Origin: Mycobacterium colombiense
GTDB taxonomy: Bacteria; Actinomycetota; Actinomycetes; Mycobacteriales; Mycobacteriaceae
Length of the DNA: 64,000 nucleotides
Assembly: GCF_001665835.1 (NCBI RefSeq)
Contig: NZ_LZSX01000062.1
Span: forward strand, 1 to 64,000
Direction: 5' to 3'
The position numbers were made by a program, and so were the translations under genes. Under the pieces are notes generated by a model. That model saw only the letters and a program-made list of their open reading frames with translations. It was not told where the DNA came from and ran no database searches. Position 1 is the stretch's first letter, and each line of letters starts with the position of its first letter. Shown piece by piece: positions 30,425 through 39,846 of the stretch.

Positions 30425-31459
30425 ATGACCAGCGCATCATCGGGCGCGGTCGCGGTCATGGGTGCCGGGGCGTGGGGAACGGCGCTGGCCAAGGTGCTGG
30501 TCGAGGCCGGGGGACCGGAGGCCAGGGTCACGCTGTGGACCCGCAGGCCCGAGCTCGCCGAGCAGATCAATTCCACCCGGTACAACCCCGACTACCTGCC
30601 CGGCACGGCCTTGCCGCCGGGCATCCGCGCCACCGCCGACGCCGCCGAAGCGCTGTGCGACGCCCCAACGGTGTTGCTGGGCGTGCCGGCGCAGACGATG
30701 CGCGGCAACCTCGAGCGCTGGGCGCCGCTGATTCGCCAGGGCGCGACCCTGGTCAGCCTGGCCAAGGGCATCGAGCTGGGCACGCTGATGCGGATGAGTC
30801 AGGTCATCGTCTCGGTCACCGGCGTCGACCCGTCTCAGGTCGCGGTGATATCGGGGCCGAACCTGGCCAGCGAGATCGCCGCATCCCAGCCCGCCGCCAC
30901 CGTGATCGCGTGCAGCGACTCGGGCCGGGCCGTCGCCCTGCAGCGCATGCTGAACAGCGGATACTTCCGCCCGTACACCAACAGCGACGTGGTCGGCACC
31001 GAGATCGGCGGGGCCTGCAAGAACGTCATCGCCCTCGCGTGCGGGATGGCCGTCGGCGTCGGACTCGGCGAGAACACCACGGCAGCGATCATCACCCGCG
31101 GCCTGGCCGAGATCATGCGGCTGGGCATCGCGCTCGGCGCCAAGGGCGCGACGCTGGCCGGGCTGGCCGGCGTGGGCGATCTGGTGGCCACCTGCAGCTC
31201 ACCGCGCTCGCGCAACCGCTCCCTGGGCGAACGGCTCGGCCGGGGAGCGCCCATCCAGTCGCTGCTGGCGGGCACTCCCGACGGCGGCGACGGGCACGTC
31301 GTCGAGGGTGTGACGTCCTGCGAGGCGGTGCTGGCGCTGGCCGCCAGTTACGACGTCGAGATGCCCCTCACCGACGCCGTGCACCGCGTATGCCACAAAG
31401 GGCTGTCGGTCGACGAGGCGATGGCCCTGCTCCTGGGCCGCAGCACCAAGCCCGAATAA
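30425..31459 (+). CDS. gpsA: glycerol-3-phosphate dehydrogenase [NAD(P)+]
   Basis: A 344-residue enzyme that reduces dihydroxyacetone phosphate to glycerol 3-phosphate for phospholipids. The N-terminal Rossmann motif is [17 protein letters not shown] near residue 9. [17 protein letters not shown] contains the conserved lysine, [11 protein letters not shown] and [15 protein letters not shown] follow, and [14 protein letters not shown] near 218 is the substrate region. ATG at 30425. ddl follows 81 nt later, as in M. tuberculosis. A -10 like TAGGGT lies at 30366-30371. Confidence 0.95.
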   Translation: MTSASSGAVAVMGAGAWGTALAKVLVEAGGPEARVTLWTRRPELAEQINSTRYNPDYLPGTALPPGIRATADAAEALCDAPTVLLGVPAQTMRGNLERWAPLIRQGATLVSLAKGIELGTLMRMSQVIVSVTGVDPSQVAVISGPNLASEIAASQPAATVIACSDSGRAVALQRMLNSGYFRPYTNSDVVGTEIGGACKNVIALACGMAVGVGLGENTTAAIITRGLAEIMRLGIALGAKGATLAGLAGVGDLVATCSSPRSRNRSLGERLGRGAPIQSLLAGTPDGGDGHVVEGVTSCEAVLALAASYDVEMPLTDAVHRVCHKGLSVDEAMALLLGRSTKPE

Positions 31460-31525
31460 GCGGCGCCGAACATATGAAAAGGCCAGGCAAATGCCCGCCA
31501 CCCGACCGGTTCGGGCGCCACCCGG

Positions 31526-31531
31526 TAGCCT
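31526..31531 (+). promoter_or_regulatory. -10 box of ddl
   Basis: TAGCCT ends 9 nt before the ddl GTG. The spacing is slightly long, so the message is leaderless or has only a few leader bases. Confidence 0.4.
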
Positions 31532-31540
31532 CTTGAGATT

Positions 31541-32686
31541 GTGAATGCCAGCGAGCGGTCGACGCCGCACCCCAGCTCACGGGGTGGCGATCGGGTACGC
31601 GTCGCCGTCGTATTCGGCGGGCGCAGCAACGAACACGCCATCTCGTGCGTCTCGGCGGGCAGCATTCTGCGCAACCTGGATCCGGAGCGGTTCGACGTGG
31701 TCGCGATCGGCATCACCCCGCAAGGTTCGTGGGTGCTCACCGACGGCGACCCCGCCGCGCTGGCGATCACCAACCGCCAACTGCCCGAGGTGACCGCCGA
31801 ATCCGGAACCGAATTGGCGCTGCCGGCCGATCCCGGGCGCAGCGGCCAGCTGGTGTCGCTGGCGCCGGGCGCCAGTGAGGTACTGGCGTCGGTCGACGTG
31901 GTGTTTCCGGTGCTGCACGGTCCCTACGGCGAGGACGGCACCATTCAGGGTCTGCTGGAACTCGCCGGTGTGCCGTACGTGGGGGCCGGGGTGCTGGCCA
32001 GCGCCGCCGGCATGGACAAGGAGTTCACCAAGAAGCTGTTCACCGCCGAAGGATTGCCGGTCGGCGACTATGCCGTGCTGCGGCCGTCGCGTTCGAGTCT
32101 GCGCCCCGAGGAGTGCGAGCGGCTGGGTCTGCCGGTGTTCGTCAAACCCGCGCGGGGCGGCTCCTCGATCGGTGTGAGCCGGGTTTCGAGTTGGGATCAG
32201 CTGGACGGCGCGATCGCCGCCGCGCGCCGCCACGACCCCAAGGTCATCGTCGAGGCGGCGATCGTCGGCCGCGAGCTGGAATGCGGTGTGCTCGAAATGC
32301 CCGACGGCACAGTCGAAGCCAGTACGCTGGGTGAGATCCGGGTGGCCGGGGTGCGCGGTCGCGAGGATTCGTTCTACGACTTCTCCACCAAATACCTCGA
32401 CGACGCGGCCGAATTGGATGTGCCCGCCAAGGTGGATGACGAAATCGCGGACACGGTACGCCAATTGGCGGTCCGCGCTTTCAGGGCCATCGACTGCCAG
32501 GGGCTGGCCCGGGTCGACTTCTTCCTCACCGAAGGCGGGCCGGTGCTCAACGAGATCAACACCATGCCGGGCTTCACGACGATCTCGATGTACCCGAGGA
32601 TGTGGGCGGCCAGCGGCGTGGATTATGCGACCCTGCTGGCGACGATGGTCGAGACCGCGCGGGCCCGCGGCGTAGGCCTGCGCTAA
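31541..32686 (+). CDS. ddl: D-alanine-D-alanine ligase
   Basis: A 381-residue ATP-grasp ligase that joins two D-alanines for peptidoglycan; D-cycloserine inhibits this enzyme class. The N-terminal motif is [40 protein letters not shown] near residue 124, [14 protein letters not shown] near 204 and [18 protein letters not shown] near 340 are the ligand-binding signatures. The GTG at 31541 is preferred because it lies shortly after a -10 box. It overlaps the stop of the opposite DUF3515 gene by 4 nt. Confidence 0.96.
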   Translation: MNASERSTPHPSSRGGDRVRVAVVFGGRSNEHAISCVSAGSILRNLDPERFDVVAIGITPQGSWVLTDGDPAALAITNRQLPEVTAESGTELALPADPGRSGQLVSLAPGASEVLASVDVVFPVLHGPYGEDGTIQGLLELAGVPYVGAGVLASAAGMDKEFTKKLFTAEGLPVGDYAVLRPSRSSLRPEECERLGLPVFVKPARGGSSIGVSRVSSWDQLDGAIAAARRHDPKVIVEAAIVGRELECGVLEMPDGTVEASTLGEIRVAGVRGREDSFYDFSTKYLDDAAELDVPAKVDDEIADTVRQLAVRAFRAIDCQGLARVDFFLTEGGPVLNEINTMPGFTTISMYPRMWAASGVDYATLLATMVETARARGVGLR

Positions 32687-33243
32687 CGGGGCTGGCCCGG
32701 GTCGATGGGCACCGCCGGGATGCTGTGGTCGATCACCTCTGATAGCCGCTGGATCGGCGTCGGGCCCGATCCGGTCGGCAGCGTGAGCGCCACATAGGTT
32801 CCCCGGTCCACCGCATACCAGGTGGATCTGCCCGCGTCCCCGGCGGACTGCTGTTCGGCACGCACCTGGAACCACTGCACCCGGTCGACGACCTGAATGG
32901 GGGATCCGAGGACGAACTCGGCCGGGCGGTCCAGCCCGCAGCGCAGCACCACCGGCTCACTGTCCGGCCCGCTGCGCCAGGCGGCGGCGCCCTGCGGCGC
33001 CGGCTGCTCGAGGGGTGCACGCTGGTAGTCGCCGAGCCGCTGCGGCAGCGCGCCCATCAGCGCCCGGCATGCGGAGTCGTCTGCCTGCGGCGCCGGGACC
33101 GCGGGAACGGCCACCGCACGCGGGGGTGCCTCGCGGGTGGCCGCGATGGCCAGGATCACGCCGATCGTCGTGACGGCCAGCGCGATCGCGGCGATGATCA
33201 GCGCGCGCGGCGGCCCGGCGTCGGCGTCCGATTCGGCTGCCAC
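32683..33243 (-). CDS. DUF3515 membrane-anchored protein (Rv2980 homologue)
   Basis: A 186-residue protein with one N-terminal membrane segment ([20 protein letters not shown]) and an extracytoplasmic domain. The domain includes [20 protein letters not shown] and [12 protein letters not shown], whose two Cys may form a disulfide. The family is restricted to actinobacteria and its function is unknown. The start is a GTG at 33243. It is tail-to-tail with ddl (4-nt overlap) and divergent from thiL. Confidence 0.85.
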   Translation of the reverse strand: MAAESDADAGPPRALIIAAIALAVTTIGVILAIAATREAPPRAVAVPAVPAPQADDSACRALMGALPQRLGDYQRAPLEQPAPQGAAAWRSGPDSEPVVLRCGLDRPAEFVLGSPIQVVDRVQWFQVRAEQQSAGDAGRSTWYAVDRGTYVALTLPTGSGPTPIQRLSEVIDHSIPAVPIDPGQPR

Positions 33244-33371
33244 CGCGCGTACCTCCTTGTCCCGCTAACCACTATCGCCTTCGTTTACCCGGGTGCCAAT
33301 TTATTCTCGGACCAAACGGGCGCGCGTAGCCCCAGGTTCGTCCGGCGCGGTCCGAGCGACAGCACGAGCCC

Positions 33372-33377
33372 TATCGT
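33372..33377 (+). promoter_or_regulatory. -10 box of thiL, leaderless
   Basis: TATCGT ends 7 nt before the GTG at 33385, which supports that start over the GTG at 33376. Confidence 0.45.
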
Positions 33378-33384
33378 GGGTGGC

Positions 33385-34338
33385 GTGCAAGAGGAATCGG
33401 GCCAGTCGCTGCAGCAACTCGGCGAGTTCGCTGTGATCGACCGCCTGGTGCGAGGTCGCGAGCAGCCCGCCGCGGTCGTGCTCGGGCCGGGGGACGATGC
33501 GGCGCTGGTGTCGTCGGGTGACGGCCGCGTCCTGGTGTCGACCGACATGCTGGTGCAGGATCGGCACTTCCGGCTGGACTGGTCGACGCCGCACGACATC
33601 GGGCGCAAGGCGATCGCGCAGAACGCCGCGGATATCGAGGCGATGGGCGGGCGGCCAACGGCCTTCGTGGTCGCCTTCGGCGCGCCCGGGGACACGTCGG
33701 CGGCGAAGGTGGATGCCCTGGTCGACGGGATGTGGGACGAGGCGCGGCGGATCGGTGCCGGTATCGCCGGCGGTGACCTGGTCCATTGCCCGCAATGGGT
33801 CATCTCGGTGACCGTGCTGGGCGACCCGGACGGGCGTGCACCGGTGCGGCGCTCGGGCGCGAAGCCCGGCGCGCTGATCGCCGTCGCCGGCGAGTTGGGC
33901 CGCTCGGCCGCAGGATTCGATTTGTGGGGCAACGGCATTGACGGTTTCGATGGGCTACGGCGCCGGCATGCGGTGCCGCAGCCGCCCTACGGTCAGGGGG
34001 CGGTGGCCGCGGCCGGGGGTGCGCAGGCGATGATCGACACCTCCGACGGCCTGATCGCCGATCTGCGTCATGTCGCCGAGGCGTCGGGGGTGGGCATGGA
34101 TCTGTCCACGGCGGCGCTGGGCGCGGACCGCGATGCGCTTGCCGCCGCCGCGGCCGCCGTCGGCGCCGATCCCTGGCATTGGGTGCTGGGCGGTGGGGAG
34201 GACCACGCCCTGGTGGCGTGTTTCGCCGGTCCGGCGCCGGCCGGATGGCGCATCATCGGGCGGGTTCTCGACGGGCCGGCCCGGGTGCTGGTCGACGACC
34301 AGGAGTGGAGCGGCCACGCCGGCTGGCAGTCGTATTAG
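33385..34338 (+). CDS. thiL: thiamine-monophosphate kinase
   Basis: A 317-residue kinase that converts thiamine phosphate to thiamine diphosphate, the cofactor of IlvB and of the ThDP enzyme at 53186. AIR-synthase-type motifs are LGPGDDAALVSSGDGRVLVS near residue 33, IAQNAADIEAMGGRPTAFVV near 75 and MIDTSDGLIADLRHVAEASG near 216. The GTG at 33385 sits 7 nt after a -10 box. It heads an apparent operon with ung and an MDR reductase. Confidence 0.93.
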   Translation: MQEESGQSLQQLGEFAVIDRLVRGREQPAAVVLGPGDDAALVSSGDGRVLVSTDMLVQDRHFRLDWSTPHDIGRKAIAQNAADIEAMGGRPTAFVVAFGAPGDTSAAKVDALVDGMWDEARRIGAGIAGGDLVHCPQWVISVTVLGDPDGRAPVRRSGAKPGALIAVAGELGRSAAGFDLWGNGIDGFDGLRRRHAVPQPPYGQGAVAAAGGAQAMIDTSDGLIADLRHVAEASGVGMDLSTAALGADRDALAAAAAAVGADPWHWVLGGGEDHALVACFAGPAPAGWRIIGRVLDGPARVLVDDQEWSGHAGWQSY

Positions 34339-34379
34339 GGTGACGCGGTGACCGTTTACGCGATCGCGAAGAGCCGATG

Positions 34380-35063
34380 ATGACCGCGCGCCCGTTGGGT
34401 GAACTGGTCGAGGCGGGCTGGGCGAGTGCGCTGCAGCCGGTGGCCGACAAGGTGGCCGGGATGGGGCAATTCCTGCGGGCCGAGATCGCGGCCGGGCGCA
34501 GGTATCTGCCGGCGGGGCCGAATGTCTTGCGCGCCTTCACCTATCCCTTCGACGACGTCAGGGTGTTGATTGTCGGGCAGGACCCGTACCCCACGCCCGG
34601 ACACGCTGTGGGGCTGAGCTTTTCGGTGGCGCCCGAGGTGCGGCCACTGCCGCGCAGTCTGGCCAACATCTTTCAGGAGTACACCGCGGACCTGGGCCAT
34701 CCGTCGCCCTCGTGCGGTGACCTGACGCCCTGGGCGCAGCGCGGCGTGCTGCTGTTGAACAGGGTGCTCACTGTGCGCCCCAGTAATCCCGCCTCGCACC
34801 GCGGCAAGGGCTGGGAGGCGGTGACCGAATGCGCCATCCGGGCGCTGACGGAGCGGTCGCGTCCGCTGGTGGCGATCCTGTGGGGTCGCGACGCGTCGAC
34901 ACTCAAACCTATTCTCGCCCAAGGAAATTGCGTCGCCATCGAGTCGCCGCATCCGTCGCCGCTGTCGGCGTCGCGCGGGTTCTTCGGTTCGCGCCCGTTC
35001 AGCCGCGCCAACGAACTGCTGGCCGAGATGGGCGCCGACGCGGTCGATTGGCGGCTGCCGTGA
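34380..35063 (+). CDS. ung: uracil-DNA glycosylase
   Basis: A 227-residue family 1 UDG that removes uracil from [23 protein letters not shown] near residue 60 holds the water-activating Asp, [20 protein letters not shown] is the uracil pocket, and [20 protein letters not shown] contains the catalytic His and the DNA-intercalating loop. The second ATG of ATGATG (34380) is chosen because it reproduces the M. tuberculosis length. The stop overlaps the next gene's GTG. Confidence 0.95.
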   Translation: MTARPLGELVEAGWASALQPVADKVAGMGQFLRAEIAAGRRYLPAGPNVLRAFTYPFDDVRVLIVGQDPYPTPGHAVGLSFSVAPEVRPLPRSLANIFQEYTADLGHPSPSCGDLTPWAQRGVLLLNRVLTVRPSNPASHRGKGWEAVTECAIRALTERSRPLVAILWGRDASTLKPILAQGNCVAIESPHPSPLSASRGFFGSRPFSRANELLAEMGADAVDWRLP

Positions 35064-35998
35064 CCGAGATGACCGCGCTGCGGGCGCACCGGCGAGGCGG
35101 CCCTGAGCAGCTGGTGCTCGAACGGGCGCCGATGCCGGTGCCGGCCGCGGGCGAGGTCTTGGTGGCCGTGCACGCGGCCGGGATCACCTTCGACGAGCTG
35201 ACGTGGGACGAGACCTGGATCCGCGACGGGGCCAGCCGCGTCCCGGTGATCCCGTCACACGAGGTATCGGGCGTCGTCAAGGAGGTTGCCGCCGACGTCA
35301 CGGATTTCGCGCCCGGCGCCGAGGTGTACGGGTTGATCGGGTTCGACCGCGACGGTGCCGCGGCCGAATTCGTTGCGGTACCCGCGACCGGCCTGGCCAT
35401 CAAGCCGTCGACGGTGTCGCACGCCGTGGCCGCCGCGCTGCCGCTGGCCGGCCTGACCGCCCGGCAGGCGTTGGTCGACCACGCCGCGGTGCAACCGGAA
35501 GAGGCGGTCCTGGTGACCGGAGGTGCCGGGGGAGTGGGGCTGTTGACGGTCCAGCTGGCCGCGATGCTGGGCGCCCGGGTCACCGCGACCGTGCGCAGCG
35601 ACACCGCCAATCTCCTGCGCGGGTGCGGCGCGCAGCGCGTGATCGACGTGCGCACCGAGGCATTCGACGAAACCGGCGCCGGTTACGACGTCGTCATCGA
35701 CACGGTGGGCGGCGAGATGTTGGAGCGGTCGTTCGGCGTGCTGCGCCGCGGCGGCCGGCTGGTCACCTTGTCGGCGCCGCCCCCGGCCGGCAGGGCCGAC
35801 GAGTTCGGCGTCACCGCAACCTTCTTCATCGTCACGCCGAATCGCGATCAGCTTGACGAACTCGCCGCGCTGGTCGACAGCGACCGGTTGCACGTCGCGA
35901 TCGCCCAGACGTTCGGCCTCGACGACGGCCGGGAAGCGTATGAAAGCCGCGACAACGGCACGCGCGCCGGCAAGACGGTCCTCATCGTGCGGGACTAA
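35060..35998 (+). CDS. zinc-free medium-chain dehydrogenase/reductase
   Basis: A 312-residue MDR-superfamily oxidoreductase of the quinone-reductase type. The GroES-like N half has [16 protein letters not shown]; the Rossmann half has [23 protein letters not shown] near residue 152 and [17 protein letters not shown]. The zinc-ligand cysteines of alcohol dehydrogenases are lacking. The GTG overlaps the ung stop (GTGA), so it is translated with ung, but a role in DNA repair is not suggested. It ends 31 nt from the opposing SDR. I recall no counterpart beside ung in M. tuberculosis. Confidence 0.82.
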   Translation: MTEMTALRAHRRGGPEQLVLERAPMPVPAAGEVLVAVHAAGITFDELTWDETWIRDGASRVPVIPSHEVSGVVKEVAADVTDFAPGAEVYGLIGFDRDGAAAEFVAVPATGLAIKPSTVSHAVAAALPLAGLTARQALVDHAAVQPEEAVLVTGGAGGVGLLTVQLAAMLGARVTATVRSDTANLLRGCGAQRVIDVRTEAFDETGAGYDVVIDTVGGEMLERSFGVLRRGGRLVTLSAPPPAGRADEFGVTATFFIVTPNRDQLDELAALVDSDRLHVAIAQTFGLDDGREAYESRDNGTRAGKTVLIVRD

Positions 35999-36029
35999 CA
36001 GCAGTCCCAGAGTCGGGCGGCGAGCGGCG

Positions 36030-36860
36030 TCACGAGTCCGCGAAATTGACGTCCTTCGTGACGGCCTTCCACTCCTCGATCGATGCGGACATCGCAGTGA
36101 TCTTGTCCCGCATGGCCTTCAGCACGTCGCGGCCCAGCAGCAGCCGCAGCGGCGGCTCGTCGAGCGTGGTCACCATCAGCACCGCGTCGGCCACCTTCTT
36201 CGGGTCGCCCGGCAGGTGATCGGCGAACTGCTTGATCAGGTCCTTGCGCGCGGCCACGTCGGCGTAGTCGGAGATCGGGCTGCGGGATTCCTTCATCGAT
36301 CGTGTCGCCCAGTCGGTACGGAACGCGCCGGGCTCGATCGCGGTCACCTTGATGCCCAGCGGGCGTACCTCGGCGGCCAGCGCTTCGGTCACCGCCTCGA
36401 GTGCGAACTTGGTCGACGAGTAGTAGGCGTTGGGCGGGTTGGCCACCAGACCGGTCATCGAGGAGATGTTGATGATGTGCCCCGACCCGCGGGCGCGCAT
36501 GGCCGGCAGCACCGCCTTGATCATGTCGACGGCACCGAAGTAGTTGACGTCGAACAACTTTCGCACCTCGGCGTCCTCGCCCTCTTCGACCGAGGACAGG
36601 TAGCCGTGGCCGGCGTTGTTGACCAGGACGTCGATCCCGCCGAATGCCTGGTCGGCCGCCGACACCGCCGCGGCGATCTGGGCGGCGTCGGTCACGTCGA
36701 GGGCCACGGGCAGGGCCCGATCCCCGAACTCGTCGGCGATGTCGCGCACCGCCTCGGGCCGCCGCGCGGTCACCACCACGCTGTGGCCGGCCTGCAGCGC
36801 GGCGCGCGCGATCTCGCGACCAAAGCCGGTGGAGCATCCCGTGATCAGCCAGCGCGCCAT
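36030..36860 (-). CDS. short-chain dehydrogenase/reductase
   Basis: A 276-residue classical SDR. The cofactor motif is WLITGCSTGFGREIARAALQ at residues 4-23, DVLVNNAGHGY near 77, the catalytic Ser in ISSMTG and YYSSTKFALEAV with the YxxxK pair near 145. The arginine after VVVTAR suggests NADP(H). The C-terminal extension (DEPPLRLLLGRDVLKAM) is typical of SDRs related to steroid and ketone reductases. It is the last gene of a four-gene minus-strand operon, 2 nt after the DUF1214 gene. The substrate is unknown. Confidence 0.85.
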   Translation of the reverse strand: MARWLITGCSTGFGREIARAALQAGHSVVVTARRPEAVRDIADEFGDRALPVALDVTDAAQIAAAVSAADQAFGGIDVLVNNAGHGYLSSVEEGEDAEVRKLFDVNYFGAVDMIKAVLPAMRARGSGHIINISSMTGLVANPPNAYYSSTKFALEAVTEALAAEVRPLGIKVTAIEPGAFRTDWATRSMKESRSPISDYADVAARKDLIKQFADHLPGDPKKVADAVLMVTTLDEPPLRLLLGRDVLKAMRDKITAMSASIEEWKAVTKDVNFADS

Positions 36861-36862
36861 CG

Positions 36863-38107
36863 TCAGATCGTCCCTTCCGGCAGGCGGCGCAGATAGGCCG
36901 TGCGCCGCTGCGCCAGCTCGGTGGCCCGCTGCTGCTCGCTCACCCGCGGCAGGTGCGGCACCTCGGCGTCGAGCCGGTCCAGCTTCATCACCCGCCCGCG
37001 CGCACCGAGGTCTTCCCGCGGACCCCCGTCGCCGAACTCCGCCATGCGCAGGGTCAAGATGGCCTCCCGCAAGCCGTCGGAGTCGATCCAGTTCGCCACG
37101 CCGGGATCGACGGGTGAGATCACATAGGTGTACGAGCCGTCCTCGTTGGGCACCGACTGCGCCTTGTTGAGGCTGCCGGTGCGGTCGACGAGATCGAGCG
37201 TGGTGCCCCAGATGTTGCTCAGCGGCACCGTGAAGTATTCGGCGCCACCGTCGTTCAGGTCGACGACGAAAGCCTCGTCGGGGGCCAGATCGAACCGGCC
37301 CATGACGTAGACCTGGTTGCGCATCGCGCCGACCTTGTCGGCCGACCAGGCCAGGTTGAAGTGGTTGGCCGGCATCTTGTAGATGCCGTGGCTGAGCTTG
37401 CCGGTGAAGTTCGCGAAGTAGTCCATCATCGCCGCGGTGGCCTCGGCCTGCTCGTCGAGCGTGCGTGCCGGGGTGGCCGGCGGGCCGCCCAGCCGTTGCA
37501 CCTCAATGTGATTGGGGTCGTCGCGGCCCCAGTCCAGCAGCACGTCGCGGATGTAGAACTCGTGGGCTTCCGCCGTCGTCTGCACGTGGTTGGACCGGCC
37601 GTTGGCGGGGTCGGCGTCGACGGTGATGGTGTAGCTGCCATCGGAGTCGACCTGCATGGTGCGGCCGTTGAGCACGGCGACGGTGCCCATGTGCGCGTCC
37701 CACAGCGTGAAGTAATTCTCGGTCATGCGGTGTTCGCCGACCCGGCCGTGGATTTCGTAGCGCTCGTCGCCCGAGATCGGGATCACCCGGTACACGCTGT
37801 CGGGATTGTCGATGCCCCAACGTGATCCGGGGATGCGGCGGCCGTCCACCGGGTGTGCGAGCCGGGTGGTGCAGCTGACTTTGGGCCGCAGCTTGTCCTG
37901 ATTGGACGACCACACCGCCGCCGAGAACATCACCTCGGCGAACGCGTCGTCGAACCGTTCGCGCATCGCGTCCGACGCCTGGGCCCGGCCCAGCCAGGTC
38001 TCGGCCACGGTTCGGTAGGCGGCCTTCACTTCTGGGTGCTCGATCAGGTCGAGGGCCGCCAGCTCCTGTTCGTGCTGGGACGCCGTCGCGATCGGGTCAT
38101 CAGGCAT
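36863..38107 (-). CDS. DUF1214 domain protein
   Basis: A 414-residue protein without a signal peptide. The C-terminal half carries a DUF1214-like beta domain with FTVPLSNIWGTTLDLVDRTG and GSYTYVISPVDPGVANWIDS. The middle has VSCTTRLAHPVDGRRIPGSR and ENYFTLWDAHMGTVAVLNG. Members often sit beside sulfotransferases and SDRs in mycobacteria, but no activity is established. It starts inside the 3' end of the sulfotransferase gene (8-nt overlap) and ends 2 nt before the SDR, so the three are one transcript. Confidence 0.75.
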   Translation of the reverse strand: MPDDPIATASQHEQELAALDLIEHPEVKAAYRTVAETWLGRAQASDAMRERFDDAFAEVMFSAAVWSSNQDKLRPKVSCTTRLAHPVDGRRIPGSRWGIDNPDSVYRVIPISGDERYEIHGRVGEHRMTENYFTLWDAHMGTVAVLNGRTMQVDSDGSYTITVDADPANGRSNHVQTTAEAHEFYIRDVLLDWGRDDPNHIEVQRLGGPPATPARTLDEQAEATAAMMDYFANFTGKLSHGIYKMPANHFNLAWSADKVGAMRNQVYVMGRFDLAPDEAFVVDLNDGGAEYFTVPLSNIWGTTLDLVDRTGSLNKAQSVPNEDGSYTYVISPVDPGVANWIDSDGLREAILTLRMAEFGDGGPREDLGARGRVMKLDRLDAEVPHLPRVSEQQRATELAQRRTAYLRRLPEGTI

Positions 38108-39305
38108 GTGCTGTTCCTCCGATGTGCTGTCCGAAACGCCTGTTGTACACCGCGAATCGCTCGTCGACCTGCTCGGGGCGTAGGCCGTAGTTCTCCAGCC
38201 CGTACGGCGGGCGCGGCAGCTCCCGGGGGCGGTGCGCCAGCCGGTGCCGCATCGCCTCCTCGGCGTCTGCCGTCAGCGCCAGACCGATGGCGTCGTACAC
38301 GCGGGCCGCCTGACCGATCGGGTCGGCCACCGCCTCGTCGAATCCGATGTCGGTGACCACGGCATCCTCATCAGGCCAGCCGTCGCGGATCGTCATCGCC
38401 CGATCATTGGTCCAGCCCGTCCGCTGCAGCCATTGCGCACCGACCCGGTCCGCGTCGACGGTATCGGCGTGCATCGCGTGCAGCGTCGCGTTGAGGCTGG
38501 CCCCCGACGCGATCGTGGTGCGCGGGTCACGGTGCATGTGCACGATGTGCAGGTCGGGAAACCGTGTCCGCAGGAGATTCAGATACCCAAGGTGCGCAGG
38601 CGATTTGAGCACCCAGCGCCGGCCCTGCACGCCACGCTGCCGTTTCTGCCACTGCAGGAACTGCAGCATGCGGTGCAGATAGTCGTAGGCGGGGGAGAAG
38701 TCCTGTTCGTCCAGCCAGGACCGGTAGTGCGGCAGGTGCGCGCCCGACTCCGGAACGTGGGACAGGAACGCGTCGGCCAGAAAGACGATCTCCTCCTCGG
38801 CCTCCCGCGCGTACATCGGGTGGATGGAGAACAATTCGGGTGCCAGTTCGCGGGACTTCGCTTCGCGCGCTTCGCTGATCGCGATGCGCGGATCGGCGGC
38901 CTCGGTGAACCGATGGTCCAGCCGCGGTGCGGCCTCGACGACTTCCCAGCCGTAGGCGCACACGAAGCGCGGGTCGGCGGCCAGCAGCCGCTGCAACAGC
39001 GTGGTGCCGCTGCGCATCATCCCGACGACGACGATCGGCGCGGCCACCCGCTCGTCGAGGATCTCCGGGTGCCGGCGGATCCACTCCTGTGTGCGCAGCC
39101 TCATGCGCAGGCTGTGCACGAGGCCCGAGCGCAGGATGTGCGCGCCGATGGCGTTGAGATCCGCGCGAGCATAGTCGGCCAGCAACACCGCCAGCGGGCC
39201 CTCGAATTCGCCTGGGCCCCAATCGGTCAGCGACTCCTTGCGTTGCGCGTCGGCCAGCACGGCGGCCGGGTCGAACGGGCCGACGGACGCGCTCGCGGAT
39301 GACAC
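38100..39305 (-). CDS. PAPS-dependent sulfotransferase family protein
   Basis: A 401-residue protein of the Sulfotransfer_3 type. The 5'-phosphosulfate loop is VVGMMRSGTTLLQRLLAADP near residue 92; WVLKSPAHLGYLNLLRTRFP near 221 and the 3'-phosphate region IVHMHRDPRTTIASGASLN near 242 follow. It would transfer sulfate from PAPS to a hydroxyl group of an unknown acceptor, perhaps a lipid or sterol-like molecule. It lies in an operon between the SnoaL-like gene (3-nt gap) and the DUF1214 gene (overlap). Confidence 0.85.
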   Translation of the reverse strand: MSSASASVGPFDPAAVLADAQRKESLTDWGPGEFEGPLAVLLADYARADLNAIGAHILRSGLVHSLRMRLRTQEWIRRHPEILDERVAAPIVVVGMMRSGTTLLQRLLAADPRFVCAYGWEVVEAAPRLDHRFTEAADPRIAISEAREAKSRELAPELFSIHPMYAREAEEEIVFLADAFLSHVPESGAHLPHYRSWLDEQDFSPAYDYLHRMLQFLQWQKRQRGVQGRRWVLKSPAHLGYLNLLRTRFPDLHIVHMHRDPRTTIASGASLNATLHAMHADTVDADRVGAQWLQRTGWTNDRAMTIRDGWPDEDAVVTDIGFDEAVADPIGQAARVYDAIGLALTADAEEAMRHRLAHRPRELPRPPYGLENYGLRPEQVDERFAVYNRRFGQHIGGTAHA

Positions 39306-39308
39306 GGG

Positions 39309-39752
39309 TCAGAACTTCAGATGCCGGCTGACGTCGCCGACCTGGTCGACGAACATGGTGCGGCTGTCGAAGCACCAGGCCCCGTCCACGCGGTGAAACG
39401 TGTCCTTGTAGTGCCCGGTCACGATGACCTGCAGCGGCAGTTCCGGGGTGGCTTGCGTGACGCAATAGTACGAGGTGCTCCGCGCGGTCCCGGCCGCCTC
39501 GTCGATGTAGAGCTGCACGTTGGTCGTGTTGTGTTTGGTCTTCGGGGTGCCGTCTTCGTAGATCCGGGTGGCCATGTCATACATCTCCCGCACCCGGGCG
39601 GAACCGGCGAACACCGTCTCGGGCGGGCCGTCCTGGATCCCGCAGATGCGGCCGTGCTCGAAGAGCCGGGCCACCCCGTCCAGGTCGCCGCCGTCGAGAA
39701 GCTGCGCATAGGTGTAGATGAGGTTGGTGATCTCGGTGGCGCTGTCACTCAT
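39309..39752 (-). CDS. SnoaL/NTF2-like protein
   Basis: A 147-residue protein with the small alpha-beta barrel fold of the SnoaL-like/NTF2 superfamily. ATEITNLIYTYAQLLDGGDL opens the fold, RVREMYDMATRIY is the second helix, and the C-terminal strands are TSYYCVTQA, QVIVTGHYKDTFHRVDGAW and FDSRTMFVDQVGDVSRHLKF. Members isomerise, dehydrate or hydroxylate small cyclic substrates, or only bind them. The ATG at 39752 (MSDSATE) begins the fold; a longer upstream frame has no homology. It is first in the minus-strand operon, divergent from an SDR. Confidence 0.8.
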   Translation of the reverse strand: MSDSATEITNLIYTYAQLLDGGDLDGVARLFEHGRICGIQDGPPETVFAGSARVREMYDMATRIYEDGTPKTKHNTTNVQLYIDEAAGTARSTSYYCVTQATPELPLQVIVTGHYKDTFHRVDGAWCFDSRTMFVDQVGDVSRHLKF

Positions 39753-39800
39753 GTCGAACCGCCTCGGGAGTCTTCCGCTCTGTTCCGCAACAATGTTGGC

Positions 39801-39838
39801 AGAACCGGTCCAACTTACATAGAACCGACCATTACTCT
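39801..39838. promoter_or_regulatory. divergent promoter region with AGAACCG direct repeats
   Basis: AGAACCG occurs at 39801 and 39821, exactly 20 bp (two helical turns) apart, followed by the -10 box TACTCT (39833-39838) that ends 8 nt before the GTG at 39847. The repeats lie about where a regulator of both divergent operons would bind. No regulator gene is adjacent. Confidence 0.45.
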
Positions 39839-39846
39839 GGATCGCC

